A DNA stretch of 64,000 bases from Listeria kieliensis (GCF_003369925.1 NZ_LARY01000001.1:620001-684000); one strand, 5' to 3'. Positions 18,957-28,378 are shown, counted from the stretch's first letter. The notes: a model not told the origin generated them from the sequence alone. Made by a program: numbers and translations.

Positions 18957-21900
18957 CTATTTACTTTTTAGATCAGTTTTCTTCTTTTCTTTTATATAAG
19001 ACTCTATAAATCGTTCTTCCTTATTTAAATTAACTGGATCGTCTGTTGGAAGTACTCCATGATGAAGAAAATAATCTTTTTCATCAATTTCTGAAACGTC
19101 TTTTAATATAATACTATCAATAGTTTTTACAAACGATAATTCTGTTCTTAATGTATTTGCTTCTAAATCTTCTTCGAGAACCGGAATAAAAGAAAATTCC
19201 TTATTTTTAGCAATCATTTGTTTCAATATACTAATAGTCTTATCATCTCTTGCCTCCATAGTATGCAAGCGAGTTGTTATTCTAAATAGCTGATTACTAT
19301 GGGAATTGGACAGTTCTTGATTGAACAGATTTTCACCTATTATGACTCTATACCAGTATGGGTGGTTTTGACTAATTCCTGTAATAATTCCAATGACAAT
19401 CTTATTTTGGATATTATCATTTTGCCATTTTGAAAAAATACTTAACCCAAACTCATTTCGAAAAACTAAACCTAAACATGGTTTGTTACTAATTATATTT
19501 TCTGGTATTGCCAGCACGCCTTTCCAAGAAGCTTTATCCCACAAAGGTAAATAAATCACCTCACTCGTTTGAATATTTTGATGAGTAACTTTTGTTAAAT
19601 CAAATTCTTTCATCCTTTTTATTTTACTAACATTTGTGGAAACTACAGTATCTTCTATGGGCTGGTTTCTAAATACATCAAATTCCCTTTGATTAGTATA
19701 TTTTGTTCTATGTTCACTAAAGACAGATCTGCTATCTTCGTATGACAGAAATGTGTCCAATGTGCTTGAATAATTAAAACATCTAAATAGTGTATTATCT
19801 TTTTCAGATGTTTCTTTGAATTTTTGGAAAAGGCTTTCAAAAACTAGCATCTGAGATATAAATATCGCTACAATCGAATAGATTTTTTCAAAAACTGTTT
19901 CTCTATTTATAAACTCGATCAATTCATCAATTTGAGAAATTATTACTTGAACAGTATTTTCATTTTGCTGTACCTCTATATTAAATGTCTTTTCTTTGCC
20001 ATCCAGAATTTCAATAGAGAATGTTCCAAGCACTGGCATAATTTTATCAACAACTGATGTAGCAAATGTATTCTCTAACATAGCAAAAATAGTTGCACCA
20101 AGTTCTTCTTTAATTCTGTTTCGCTTAGACTTTACAGTTACATCACAGCCAATAATTTTAGTTTTAAGAGTTATTGTATTAGATACCACTTCAATATTTA
20201 GTCCCTTTTGAAAGCTTTTTGAAGCTGGTTGATTAAACAGGTTCTTCATAAACTCATCTACATTTTTACTAGAACCCAGTGCCTCTAAGTAATCTTCGTC
20301 ATAATAACCTAACTTATATTTTATTGTAGCTGATGATGTATGAAGTCCAATATCATTTAAATAATCGGGCAATGTATCTAGTCTACAAATATCTTCCAAT
20401 GACAGGTTGAGTAAATAGATTGCGAGTAATCCATCATAGTATGAATATTTTTCAAATTCCTCACGCTCATTAGTTTTATACGGATAAAGGTCTATACCTT
20501 GTAGTTCTAATTCATTCATTTCAAGAGAATAGTCTATTCTTCCTAATCTAAGCTCCAGCATTTTTATTGATCTTGCTGATAAGAAAATCCCTGGTATTGC
20601 TGTGCCTTCATCAAAATACAAATTGAACGAATTCATATAGGCTCTCACATAATAACTTCTAGCACTCCATGCTAAGCCAATTCTTTCGAATGCCGTTCCT
20701 AATGATAAAAGAATTTTAATTAAGTCAATTTTTGACTCTTCTTGATAGAGTTTAGATAATGCTCTACTATAATATTTAATTGAAGTATATACATCAGTCT
20801 CTAAATAATCATCTCCTCTATTCATTAGCAACTGGCCAGAAGATACATTTTTAGATTGTTCTCCTAACAAATCTATCAATTTGTCAAATAGTTCATCATA
20901 ATGCGGACTGTTTTTCAAGATAGGCAATTCTAAGACTTTTTTCAATTCAAATAGATCAATATCATTATTATATTTGATATCTTCTAGAATCACTATATAC
21001 TCTTTGACTACGTCATCCCATAATTCAGGGTTTTGCATTTTCATCATTTGATAATCAAATCTAGCCAGCACAGCTCTTTTAGGATTTTTTTTATCTTGAA
21101 TGAAAAAATCAAATGAATCTTCTAAAAGTTTGGTGTGAGTACTTATGGAATCAATTATTTTTTTACCTTTTATGTGATTAGAATACAAGGCTATCCACAA
21201 AGTGGATAGTTTCTTCAAAATAGTATAATTTTCAAGGTGCTCTTGATAAATTTCTTCTAGCTCCAAATATTTTTGATAATACATATCTCGATCTTCATAC
21301 CACCAAAGAATTGTCCAACAAAAATCATAAAGTGCATTGGAATAATTTTGCAAATGACCATATTTTTTAGTAAAGCGTATATTACGTTCTAATACTTCAA
21401 TGGCTTTTGATTTATCAAACTCAAGTTCTCTTACTATTTCAACGGACTCCTCAGATAATTTAACAATTCTTGAAGACTTAAGATTTTCAATATTCAAAAG
21501 TTCATCATCAATTTTTTTTAATCGTTTTCTACGTTCGATATCCTTAGATCCCTCTTCGACAATATCCAATAAATCTTCAGACATGTGAAAGGCTTCAATT
21601 GCTAATAACTGATTGCTATTTCTAAATGTATTTTCTAATAACCATGTTCTATCTAAAATTCTAATATCTATACTATATTCGCCTCTAAGTTCATCTTCAG
21701 CTGTGGCTCTTTTTTTATCAGACACAAATTGGTTTGTAATAAAAAATATTTTTTTATAGTCTCTATCAAGTTCTTTATTTGTTCCGACAATTTTTTTTAC
21801 GTCGGACTTGAATTTTGGTTTCCAATCTTTTTTAGCACTAATTGCAAATGCCCATCTTTCCTTGTGAGCCAAATCTCCAAAGCCACTCAACCACGATTCT

Positions 21901-22166
21901 GCGAGGCTTTCAGAGACTGGAATAGTCTCTGAATCAACTTTACTATCTCCACCACCAGTTGGACCAGTTTGTGGTAACAAATTGGGACAGATAGTTACTC
22001 CGATTATTTTTCGACAATAGTCTTCAAATTCTTTTTCTTTACTTTGACTAGTTAGTGATTCTAGAAAATAGGAAAAATAATCTTCTGACAGCTTTCCTCT
22101 TTTTACAATCTTTGAATCCGAGAATAAATCGGGATGTATTTTTTTATAAAAATCTTTTTCATCCAT
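18957..22166 (-). CDS. 1069-aa putative defence nuclease: PD-(D/E)XK-like N terminus with helical repeats
   Basis: A 1069-residue protein, AT-richer than its neighbours. Residues ~45-180 look like a restriction-endonuclease fold: an Asp in GPTGGGDSKVDSET, then the lysine-rich strand WAFAISAKKDW, then FFITNQFVSDKKRATAEDEL and IDIRILDRTWL. That spacing fits a D...(D/E)xK core. Residues ~250-640 are helical with TPR-like stretches (such as LLSLGTAFERIGLAWSARSYYVRA). The C-terminal ~400 residues are unassigned. No NTPase loop is visible. Ribosome site GAGGAGG precedes the ATG. Defence is inferred from domain layout, divergent pairing with an Mrr-like gene and its place after guaA. Confidence 0.68.
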   Translation of the reverse strand: MDEKDFYKKIHPDLFSDSKIVKRGKLSEDYFSYFLESLTSQSKEKEFEDYCRKIIGVTICPNLLPQTGPTGGGDSKVDSETIPVSESLAESWLSGFGDLAHKERWAFAISAKKDWKPKFKSDVKKIVGTNKELDRDYKKIFFITNQFVSDKKRATAEDELRGEYSIDIRILDRTWLLENTFRNSNQLLAIEAFHMSEDLLDIVEEGSKDIERRKRLKKIDDELLNIENLKSSRIVKLSEESVEIVRELEFDKSKAIEVLERNIRFTKKYGHLQNYSNALYDFCWTILWWYEDRDMYYQKYLELEEIYQEHLENYTILKKLSTLWIALYSNHIKGKKIIDSISTHTKLLEDSFDFFIQDKKNPKRAVLARFDYQMMKMQNPELWDDVVKEYIVILEDIKYNNDIDLFELKKVLELPILKNSPHYDELFDKLIDLLGEQSKNVSSGQLLMNRGDDYLETDVYTSIKYYSRALSKLYQEESKIDLIKILLSLGTAFERIGLAWSARSYYVRAYMNSFNLYFDEGTAIPGIFLSARSIKMLELRLGRIDYSLEMNELELQGIDLYPYKTNEREEFEKYSYYDGLLAIYLLNLSLEDICRLDTLPDYLNDIGLHTSSATIKYKLGYYDEDYLEALGSSKNVDEFMKNLFNQPASKSFQKGLNIEVVSNTITLKTKIIGCDVTVKSKRNRIKEELGATIFAMLENTFATSVVDKIMPVLGTFSIEILDGKEKTFNIEVQQNENTVQVIISQIDELIEFINRETVFEKIYSIVAIFISQMLVFESLFQKFKETSEKDNTLFRCFNYSSTLDTFLSYEDSRSVFSEHRTKYTNQREFDVFRNQPIEDTVVSTNVSKIKRMKEFDLTKVTHQNIQTSEVIYLPLWDKASWKGVLAIPENIISNKPCLGLVFRNEFGLSIFSKWQNDNIQNKIVIGIITGISQNHPYWYRVIIGENLFNQELSNSHSNQLFRITTRLHTMEARDDKTISILKQMIAKNKEFSFIPVLEEDLEANTLRTELSFVKTIDSIILKDVSEIDEKDYFLHHGVLPTDDPVNLNKEERFIESYIKEKKKTDLKSK

Positions 22167-22263
22167 TGTAATACCTCCTCTAGGTAAGCAATCAATTTAC
22201 ATAATCAATAAAACTATTCTTTCTTTTTTATTAGTATATCAACTATCCTAGCAATACTCAACG

Positions 22264-22272
22264 TGTTATAAT
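22264..22272 (+). promoter_or_regulatory. Extended -10 promoter of the Mrr-like gene
   Basis: TGTTATAAT (TG-n-TATAAT) lies 23 bases before the start codon. The 128-base gap between the divergent genes holds no other clear site. Confidence 0.55.
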
Positions 22273-22294
22273 TCAAAAAAGGAGTGATTATATT

Positions 22295-23023
22295 ATGTTT
22301 AAAAATAAAGGGGACAGACTTGAATCTCTCGTTCAATATGTATACCAAGTGCTATCTAATTCCTCAAATCAAAAAATAGAAGTTATTAACAAACATGACA
22401 TAATTGGTAAATCAGGAGTTAAGCACAATATAGATGTATATTATCAATTCAAACTAAATGGTATAACCCATAAGGTTATCTTTGAATGCAAGAATTGGAA
22501 GACAAAAATATCAAAGGAAAAGGTTTTGGCTTTTAAATCAATCCTTGATGACATTCCTAATTCAGCAGGAATAATGATAGCTCCCAAAGGTTATCAGAGC
22601 GGAGCAGAACAGTTTGCTGAGCATCATGGAATAGAGTTAGTATCAGGAAGTGAAAAATCATTACTCGCTTTAGTTGCTGGTGAAAATTTAAAAGTCGTTT
22701 TACCTGATGAATCTGTAGTTGGTCAACCGTTTTATTGCATTATGGAAAATGGGGGTAACAATCAAGTAACTGGTACATATATGAGAAATATATCAGCAAA
22801 TGGCGAATCCTTCTTACGTCTATTTTTTTCAAAAGTAGAAGCTACAGAAAATTCAGATTTAATGTGCGGGGAAACAGTAGTTAGAGGTTTGGATAAAAAA
22901 CATCTTGCAATACTATGCGATTATAGTGAGAATTTTGGACTGCAGTTAGCTATTCAACCATTTTTACAGAAACAAGCTCTAGGTGTAGAACCTAGAATGA
23001 TAAGAGATTACTTTCTTGATTAA
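22295..23023 (+). CDS. Mrr-like restriction endonuclease family protein
   Basis: A 242-residue protein. Residues ~5-120 match the Mrr catalytic pattern: a helix with LESLVQYVYQVL, then NIDVYYQF (Asp) and the core KVIFECKNWKTKI (E-x-K), followed by GIMIAPKGYQSGAEQFAEHHGIELV, typical of Mrr_cat. The C-terminal half is unassigned and may bind DNA or a partner. The ribosome site is AAAAAGGAGTG. It is transcribed away from the 1069-aa gene in the same AT-rich insert. A restriction or abortive-infection role is inference. Confidence 0.72.
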   Translation: MFKNKGDRLESLVQYVYQVLSNSSNQKIEVINKHDIIGKSGVKHNIDVYYQFKLNGITHKVIFECKNWKTKISKEKVLAFKSILDDIPNSAGIMIAPKGYQSGAEQFAEHHGIELVSGSEKSLLALVAGENLKVVLPDESVVGQPFYCIMENGGNNQVTGTYMRNISANGESFLRLFFSKVEATENSDLMCGETVVRGLDKKHLAILCDYSENFGLQLAIQPFLQKQALGVEPRMIRDYFLD

Positions 23024-23025
23024 CC

Positions 23026-23387
23026 AGACCATACAACCTTGCTCCTTATGCCTTATATAAAGCGCTACTAGATGCGAATACCTATGTGGTTGAACCTTTA
23101 ATGGCAATAGAACTATTTATTAAGAAAGAATATAGTGGCCGAGCAATTGCGGAACTTGGAAAACTCGAGACGAAAATAGAAAACATGTCGGAGAGAAAAA
23201 GCGAGATAGTCATTCAAGCAAAGTTGTTGCATTCAAAATTTTTGAAAGTCAATTAAATGAATGGTTTAAAGGGACGGCCTATCTTAAAAATCATTTTGAC
23301 GGTTACGAAAAAACAGATAATCATTCTCTGTATTTGCAAGGAAACATTGACAGAATCAAGGCATTATTAATCAAAGAATTAAAATGA
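23026..23387 (+). pseudogene. Decayed C-terminal fragment of an EF-G/Tet(M)-like translation GTPase
   Basis: No intact gene lies between 23024 and 23512. The frame from 23026 reads APYALYKALL, VVEPLMAIELF and EYSGRAIAELGKLE, the pattern of EF-G domain IV/V in ribosomal-protection-type proteins, and stops at 23256. The +1 frame from ~23202 continues with QLNEWFKGTAYLKNHFDGYE to a stop at 23387, the expected end of that domain. So a frameshift sits near 23205-23230, and the whole N-terminal GTPase part is gone. It is probably what remains of a gene removed when the nuclease genes arrived. Confidence 0.55.
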
Positions 23388-23512
23388 TCGAATGCAATTT
23401 GTAAACGAACAATCGGATAAAAAGCAATTGACGCAACTAGTGAAATTTTATATAGTGGCGTAATGCTTGAAATGACTAGAATGAAATCAAAAGACAGGCG
23501 AGGAGGGAAAAA

Positions 23513-24031
23513 ATGCAAATTACAGTTGTTGACTACGATTCTAAGTGGGAAACCATGTATTTGAAAGAAGAACTGGCTCTTAAAGAGATGCTTCAAGAAG
23601 ATTTGATAAGCAGTTTTCATATTGGAAGTACTTCTGTTTCAGGACTAAAAGCGAAACCCATTATTGACATCTTGCTTGTAGTAAACGATATTGCGGGGGT
23701 GGATACCTTGTCATCCTCATTCGAAAAGCTTGGTTATGAAGTCATGGGGGAATTTGGAATAAAGGGAAGAAGGTATTTCCGTAAAGGTGGAGATAATCGA
23801 ACGCACCAGATTCATGCTTTCCAGTTCGACCAGGTTCAAGACATCGAAAGACATTTATCTTTCAGAGATTATCTTCGCCAAAATCCACAAGTGTGCGTGG
23901 CATATGGCGACTTGAAAAGAGAGCTCGCTGCTAAATATCCAAATGATATTGAAGGATATGGAGACGGCAAAGATGATTTTGTTAAAAAAGTTGAACAAGA
24001 AGCACTTAAATGGCATTGGAAAACGCGCTAA
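23513..24031 (+). CDS. GrpB/UPF0157 nucleotidyltransferase-fold protein
   Basis: A 172-residue member of the GrpB family, which has a minimal nucleotidyltransferase fold. Motifs are SSFHIGSTSVSGLKAKPIIDILL (the GS...D-x-D-like core), RGRRYFRK-like and THQIHAFQF. The reaction of the family is not established. The ribosome site is GAGGAGGG, eight bases upstream. Confidence 0.85.
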   Translation: MQITVVDYDSKWETMYLKEELALKEMLQEDLISSFHIGSTSVSGLKAKPIIDILLVVNDIAGVDTLSSSFEKLGYEVMGEFGIKGRRYFRKGGDNRTHQIHAFQFDQVQDIERHLSFRDYLRQNPQVCVAYGDLKRELAAKYPNDIEGYGDGKDDFVKKVEQEALKWHWKTR

Positions 24032-24044
24032 ATTTCTATTACTC

Positions 24045-24082
24045 AAAAAGCCTTCCCTTATTAACTAAAGGGAAGGCTTTTT
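24045..24082. terminator. Terminator between the GrpB-like gene and the lipoprotein
   Basis: AAAAAGCCTTCCCTT pairs with AAGGGAAGGCTTTTT around a short loop. It suits both convergent genes. Confidence 0.85.
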
Positions 24083-24107
24083 AAATCTAGCGGAAAAAGG
24101 AACCATT

Positions 24108-24677
24108 TTATTTCAATCGATATATTTTACTTCCAAGGTCTTTACCTAAAACCCCTTGCATAGCAATCAACTCTACAGGGGCATCCATATCCAAGATTTC
24201 AAAGGCAATAGCGGACCGAACCGTTGTGCCTGGCTTAACTTTTTTATCAGCTAATTTGTCAAGCGCATCAAACTTTTGGCTCAATGGCATCATCGCGAAT
24301 TCTAACTCTTCAAAATCAGTTTCTGTTTCTTGAAAGGCCTCAAAGCAGTCCATAAATACATGAGCAGGTGTCATCGCATGATCGCTTTGATTCGTATAGT
24401 CATAGGTGAGAACTAAAGTGGCAATTTCCACATCTTTTTCTGAATTTGGAAGTACAACTTCTGCATCTAGCAGTTTTATTGTAGCGTCATTAATTTTTAA
24501 AACATCATCTTTAAAATAAACCTTATCTTTTTTTGTTTTCTTGGGCTTTGTGGTACTACCCGTCTTGTGCTGCTCTTTTTTGCTACTCGAAGAAGCCTTG
24601 CTATCTCCACATGCCGCTCCCGCTAAGCTAAGAGCTACAATGCTACTCGATAGCAAAATCTTTTTTACTGTCCCCAA
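24108..24677 (-). CDS. Lipoprotein, DUF5067-like
   Basis: A 189-residue lipoprotein. The chosen start is TTG at 24677, eight to nine bases after AGGGAGAG; upstream in-frame codons lack a ribosome site. The signal segment runs from KKILLSSS to the lipobox LAGAAC, so the mature protein starts with Cys. A Ser/Lys/Thr-rich linker follows, then a beta-rich domain with EIATLVLTYDYTNQSDHAMTP, like DUF5067/DUF4352 immunoglobulin-like domains. Function unknown. Confidence 0.78.
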   Translation of the reverse strand: MGTVKKILLSSSIVALSLAGAACGDSKASSSSKKEQHKTGSTTKPKKTKKDKVYFKDDVLKINDATIKLLDAEVVLPNSEKDVEIATLVLTYDYTNQSDHAMTPAHVFMDCFEAFQETETDFEELEFAMMPLSQKFDALDKLADKKVKPGTTVRSAIAFEILDMDAPVELIAMQGVLGKDLGSKIYRLK

Positions 24678-24884
24678 TGTGTTTTCTCTCCCTTTTATGT
24701 AAATATAATATGCAAAACAACGTAATTTTAGCATAAAGAGAGCTTAGAGTCTACAGGTTATCCCAATCATCTAAAAATCAATAAAAACGTGTTGGATCTT
24801 TGCCGCTTGTTTGCTTTCTCAAGCCTCCTCATGTAAGCTTTTCATAGTACGTTTTTTATTAACAAGAAAGCAGGTATATGCTTT

Positions 24885-26078
24885 ATGAAACGAAATGAAA
24901 TCTTAAAAAAACTACGTCGCGAACTCCGACTTGGGCATCATTTACTTGGCGTTGCAACAGGTACAGGAATGACCGCTAGCTATGCCGAACAAGGGGGCGC
25001 TGACTTCACATTAATTTTAAATTCTGGTCGCTTCAGACAAATGGGGCGGAGTTCACTTGCCGGCTTCTTACCATTTGCAAATAGTAACCAGCTTGTATTT
25101 GATTTTGCGATACGCGAAATCATTCCACTCATCCATAAAATTCCCGTTATTTTCGGATTAAATGGAACAGATCCGACGATTAATATCCCGCAATTTATTC
25201 AAACGATCAAGCAAAGTGGCTTCTCAGGCGTTAATAATTATCCATCAGTCGGTCTTATTGATGGTGTTTTTCGCGAAGCCTTAGAAGCAGAAGGGAACCG
25301 CTATGACCTAGAAGTAGAGGCCATTCGTGCTGCTCACCAAGCCGATTTATTTACAATTGCTTTTGTCTTTAACGCTGACCAAGTCCGCAAGATGGCGCAA
25401 GCAGGTGCTGACGTGATTTGTATTCATCTTGGGCTTACAAGTGGCGGCTTACTCGGGGCACAAAAAGTACTTTCCCTCGAAGCTGCTATAGAAGAAACCA
25501 AGACCATGCTCGAGCGCATCCCTAAAAATCGCAAAAATGTTTTCAAGATGGTTTACGGCGGTCCAGTCAAAACACTTGTCGATATTCGCTATCTATATAA
25601 CCATGTTCCGGAACTCGACGGCTACATTGGCGGATCTACTTTCGAGCGTCTTCCTTCCGAAGAAGTGATTGTCCACCAAACACGTGATTTCAAAAAATCA
25701 GAAATCACCTCGGATGGGAGTTTACTCGCGCAAATGCTCGATGGCATTGAAAAACATTATGATTATGTCGAGTTTGTCCAAAAATATGTCGAAGCCAATT
25801 ACAGCGAACCAATTCAATTAGCAGAACTCGCGCAAGTAGCTCATTTATCGCCCAGTTATTTAAGTACACTTTTTAAGGAAAAAGTGGGGTATAGCTTTAC
25901 TGAATATTTGATTCGCTTCCGCCTTAATAAGGCGGTCGAATGGATGCAACAGGATCCGAAACGGTCACTAAAAGAAATCGCTTTAGGAATCAATTATCAA
26001 GATTACGCGCAATTTAATAAGGTTTTCAAAAGATATATGGGCATGTCGCCAAAAGAATACCGACAACAAATCACCTAA
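24885..26078 (+). CDS. TIM-barrel (PEP hydrolase-like) domain fused to an AraC-type DNA-binding domain
   Basis: A 397-residue regulator. Residues ~1-275 align closely with the stand-alone TIM-barrel protein encoded at 27422 (shared NSGR, GRSSLAG, LNGTDP, VGLIDG, YDLEVE, RKMAQAGAD). Residues ~295-395 are an AraC double helix-turn-helix (LAQVAHLSPSYLSTLFKE, IALGINYQDYAQFNKVFKRYMG). The barrel differs where the paralogue has HGGP: here it is YGGP. This suggests an enzyme domain recruited as a ligand sensor, possibly without activity. It probably controls the gene pair starting 122 bases downstream. The ribosome site is weak (AGCAGG). Confidence 0.85.
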   Translation: MKRNEILKKLRRELRLGHHLLGVATGTGMTASYAEQGGADFTLILNSGRFRQMGRSSLAGFLPFANSNQLVFDFAIREIIPLIHKIPVIFGLNGTDPTINIPQFIQTIKQSGFSGVNNYPSVGLIDGVFREALEAEGNRYDLEVEAIRAAHQADLFTIAFVFNADQVRKMAQAGADVICIHLGLTSGGLLGAQKVLSLEAAIEETKTMLERIPKNRKNVFKMVYGGPVKTLVDIRYLYNHVPELDGYIGGSTFERLPSEEVIVHQTRDFKKSEITSDGSLLAQMLDGIEKHYDYVEFVQKYVEANYSEPIQLAELAQVAHLSPSYLSTLFKEKVGYSFTEYLIRFRLNKAVEWMQQDPKRSLKEIALGINYQDYAQFNKVFKRYMGMSPKEYRQQIT

Positions 26079-26109
26079 TATAAAAACTATTTATCATAAC
26101 ATAAAAACG

Positions 26110-26137
26110 TTTACATAAATAGTGAAAGCGCTATAAT
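26110..26137 (+). promoter_or_regulatory. Promoter with overlapping cre-like site before the Tm-1-like gene
   Basis: TTTACA and a perfect TATAAT are separated by 16 bases. TGAAAGCGCTATAA at 26123-26136 overlaps the spacer and -10 and fits the CcpA cre consensus TGWNANCGNTNWCA with one mismatch, which predicts carbon catabolite repression. Confidence 0.62.
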
Positions 26138-26199
26138 AAAGGTGTAGTAAGTTAACGGACGCGCCCGTAGAAAGACTTCTTATGAAGGAGGATAATACT

Positions 26200-27429
26200 T
26201 TGAAAACAGTTGCGCTAATAGGCACCTTTGATACAAAAGGCGAGGAATACAGCTATATCAAGAAACAAATAGAAAAGCTCGGATTAAATGTCTTAACCAT
26301 CCATGTTGGGGTATTTGAACCAGCTTTTAAACCAGATATTTCGAATCAACGAGTAGCAGAAGAAGCTGGGACGGATATTCGTTCTTTAGCCGAACGAAAA
26401 GATCGGGCACATGCTACGGAAGTTTTATCACGTGGAATGGAAAAACTAGTGCCTAAATTATATAAACAAGGACGCTTTGATGGAGTTCTTTCTTTTGGCG
26501 GAACAGGCGGTACTTCGCTTGTGGCACCAGGGATGCGAGCTCTTCCAATCGGAGTTCCCAAAATCATTGTTTCGACTGTGGCTTCTGGTGATACATCGCC
26601 CTATATCGGAACGAGTGATTTGATCTTGATTCCTTCAATTGTTGATGTTGCTGGATTAAATAAAATTTCAGTTCAAATTTTCAACAACGCTGTTTTAGCA
26701 ATGGCAGGCATGCTTAAATTTGAAACAGAGCCATTTACGAGTGATAAACCGCTGATTGCCGCTTCAATGTTTGGAGTAACAACACCAGCAATCAATTTTG
26801 CACGTCACTACTTGGAAGCGCGTGGCTATGAAGTTCTTGTTTTTCATGCAACAGGTGTTGGTGGCAAAACAATGGAATCCCTTATTCAATCAGGTTTTTT
26901 CCAAGGCGTTTTAGACTTAACGACAACAGAGTGGGCAGACGAACTAGTTGGTGGCGTTTTAAATGCTGGACCACATCGCTTAGAAGCCGCTTCTAAAACA
27001 AGGACGCCACAAGTAGTTTCCGTTGGTGCTTTAGATATGGTAAACTTTGGTCCTTATGAAACAGTTCCTGAAAAATTCAAATCACGCTTATTATATAAAC
27101 ACAATCCGACAGTTACGTTGATGCGTACAACCGAAGAGGAAAATAAACGAATCGGTGAAAAACTAGCAGAAAAGTTGAATCTTGCTGAAGCCTATACGGC
27201 ACTTATCATTCCAGAAAAAGGTGTTTCAGGAATTGATGTGGAAGGCGAACCTTTCCGCGGTGAAAAAGAAGACGCGATTTTATTCCAGACCCTAACAGAT
27301 CAAATAACAAATCCAGCTGTTGAAATGATTTACCGACCAGAAGCTATTAATGACCAAACATTTGCAGAATTTGCTGCGCAAAAATTAATCACGTTAATCG
27401 AAGAGAAAGAAGGTAAAAATAATGAATAA
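26200..27429 (+). CDS. Tm-1-like ATP-binding domain protein (UPF0261)
   Basis: A 409-residue UPF0261 protein, the counterpart of the N-terminal half of plant Tm-1. Visible motifs are [11 protein letters not shown] near the start, [13 protein letters not shown] (nucleotide-binding glycine loop), [16 protein letters not shown] and [13 protein letters not shown]. The TTG at 26200 is chosen because AAGGAGG sits nine bases before it; the ATG at 26182 lies upstream of that box and cannot use it. The stop overlaps the next gene by eight bases. Its reaction is unknown; an ATP-using step on the same substrate as its partner is inference. Confidence 0.86.
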   Translation: MKTVALIGTFDTKGEEYSYIKKQIEKLGLNVLTIHVGVFEPAFKPDISNQRVAEEAGTDIRSLAERKDRAHATEVLSRGMEKLVPKLYKQGRFDGVLSFGGTGGTSLVAPGMRALPIGVPKIIVSTVASGDTSPYIGTSDLILIPSIVDVAGLNKISVQIFNNAVLAMAGMLKFETEPFTSDKPLIAASMFGVTTPAINFARHYLEARGYEVLVFHATGVGGKTMESLIQSGFFQGVLDLTTTEWADELVGGVLNAGPHRLEAASKTRTPQVVSVGALDMVNFGPYETVPEKFKSRLLYKHNPTVTLMRTTEEENKRIGEKLAEKLNLAEAYTALIIPEKGVSGIDVEGEPFRGEKEDAILFQTLTDQITNPAVEMIYRPEAINDQTFAEFAAQKLITLIEEKEGKNNE

Positions 27430-28255
27430 ACAAACAAGACAAGAAATTTTAGAAGCTTTTCGTGCAAGAATTAAACAAGGCGAAGTATTAGTCGGCGTTG
27501 GTGCTGGCACAGGTATAACAGCTAAAAGCAGTGAAGCTGGCGGAGCGGATATGTTGATTATTTACAATTCAGGACGTTACCGGATGGCAGGGCGCGGCTC
27601 ACTTGCAGGCTTACTTTCTTATGGAGATGCTAACCAAATTGTTGTAGAGATGGGAAGCGAAGTACTCCCAGTTGTGGAAAATACGCCAGTCCTTGCAGGT
27701 GTATGCGGCACAGATCCATTCCGTGTTATGGATGTTTATTTAAAACAATTAAAAGAACAAGGCTTTAATGGCGTTCAAAATTTCCCAACAGTCGGCTTAA
27801 TTGATGGCACATTCCGTCAAAATTTAGAAGAAACTAACATGGGTTATGACTTAGAAGTGGATATGATTCGAAAAGCGCATGAATTAGATCTTCTCACCAC
27901 TCCTTATGTATTTGATCCAGAGCAAGCTCGTAAAATGGCTGAAGCAGGCGCAGATATTTTAGTAGCACATATGGGACTTACAACGAAAGGAACCATTGGC
28001 GCGAAAACGGCGCTTACACTTGACGATTGTGTGACAAAAATTGAAGAAATCATCCAAGCAGGTCGCAAAGTGAATCCAGATATTTTAGTCATTTGTCATG
28101 GGGGCCCGATCGCTGAGCCAGAAGACGCGAAATATGTGATTGAACATACCTCAGGCATTGATGGATTCTTCGGAGCTTCAAGCATTGAACGTTTCGCAGC
28201 AGAAAAAGGAATTAAGCATCAAACTGAAAACTTCAAAGCGATTAAAAAGAATTAA
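27422..28255 (+). CDS. PEP hydrolase-family TIM-barrel protein (C-terminal half of Tm-1)
   Basis: A 277-residue TIM-barrel enzyme of the family annotated as phosphoenolpyruvate hydrolase-like. Motifs: [61 protein letters not shown], and ICHGGPI late in the barrel. In plants this domain is fused after a Tm-1-like domain in one protein; here the two are separate overlapping genes. The ribosome site is AGAAGG within the previous gene. The true substrate is unknown. Confidence 0.85.
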   Translation: MNKQTRQEILEAFRARIKQGEVLVGVGAGTGITAKSSEAGGADMLIIYNSGRYRMAGRGSLAGLLSYGDANQIVVEMGSEVLPVVENTPVLAGVCGTDPFRVMDVYLKQLKEQGFNGVQNFPTVGLIDGTFRQNLEETNMGYDLEVDMIRKAHELDLLTTPYVFDPEQARKMAEAGADILVAHMGLTTKGTIGAKTALTLDDCVTKIEEIIQAGRKVNPDILVICHGGPIAEPEDAKYVIEHTSGIDGFFGASSIERFAAEKGIKHQTENFKAIKKN

Positions 28256-28330
28256 TTAAAAAAGTACGAATCCTGGTTTTAGTCTGGCCCCAAAAATGGG
28301 ACAAGATGAAAAAATAAATTTGTTTAGCAA

Positions 28331-28378
28331 AAGAAACTTGGTAGGGACCTCATTTTCTACCAAGTTTCTTTTTATTTT
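28331..28378 (+). terminator. Terminator after the Tm-1/TIM-barrel operon
   Basis: AAGAAACTTGGTAG pairs with CTACCAAGTTTCTT, followed by TTTATTTT. It splits the island into two transcripts. Confidence 0.87.

Noticed and set aside
23026-23387. A short intact gene after the Mrr-like gene
   Set aside because: The recognisable family pattern is spread over two frames, and neither frame has a start with a ribosome site.
18780-23520. Attachment-site direct repeats flanking the accessory insert
   Set aside because: I searched by eye for a copy of the guaA 3' end near 23000-23500 and found none; no integrase is present.
26182-26199. ATG at 26182 as start of the Tm-1-like gene
   Set aside because: The ribosome site AAGGAGG lies inside the codons after this ATG; TTG at 26200 is spaced correctly.
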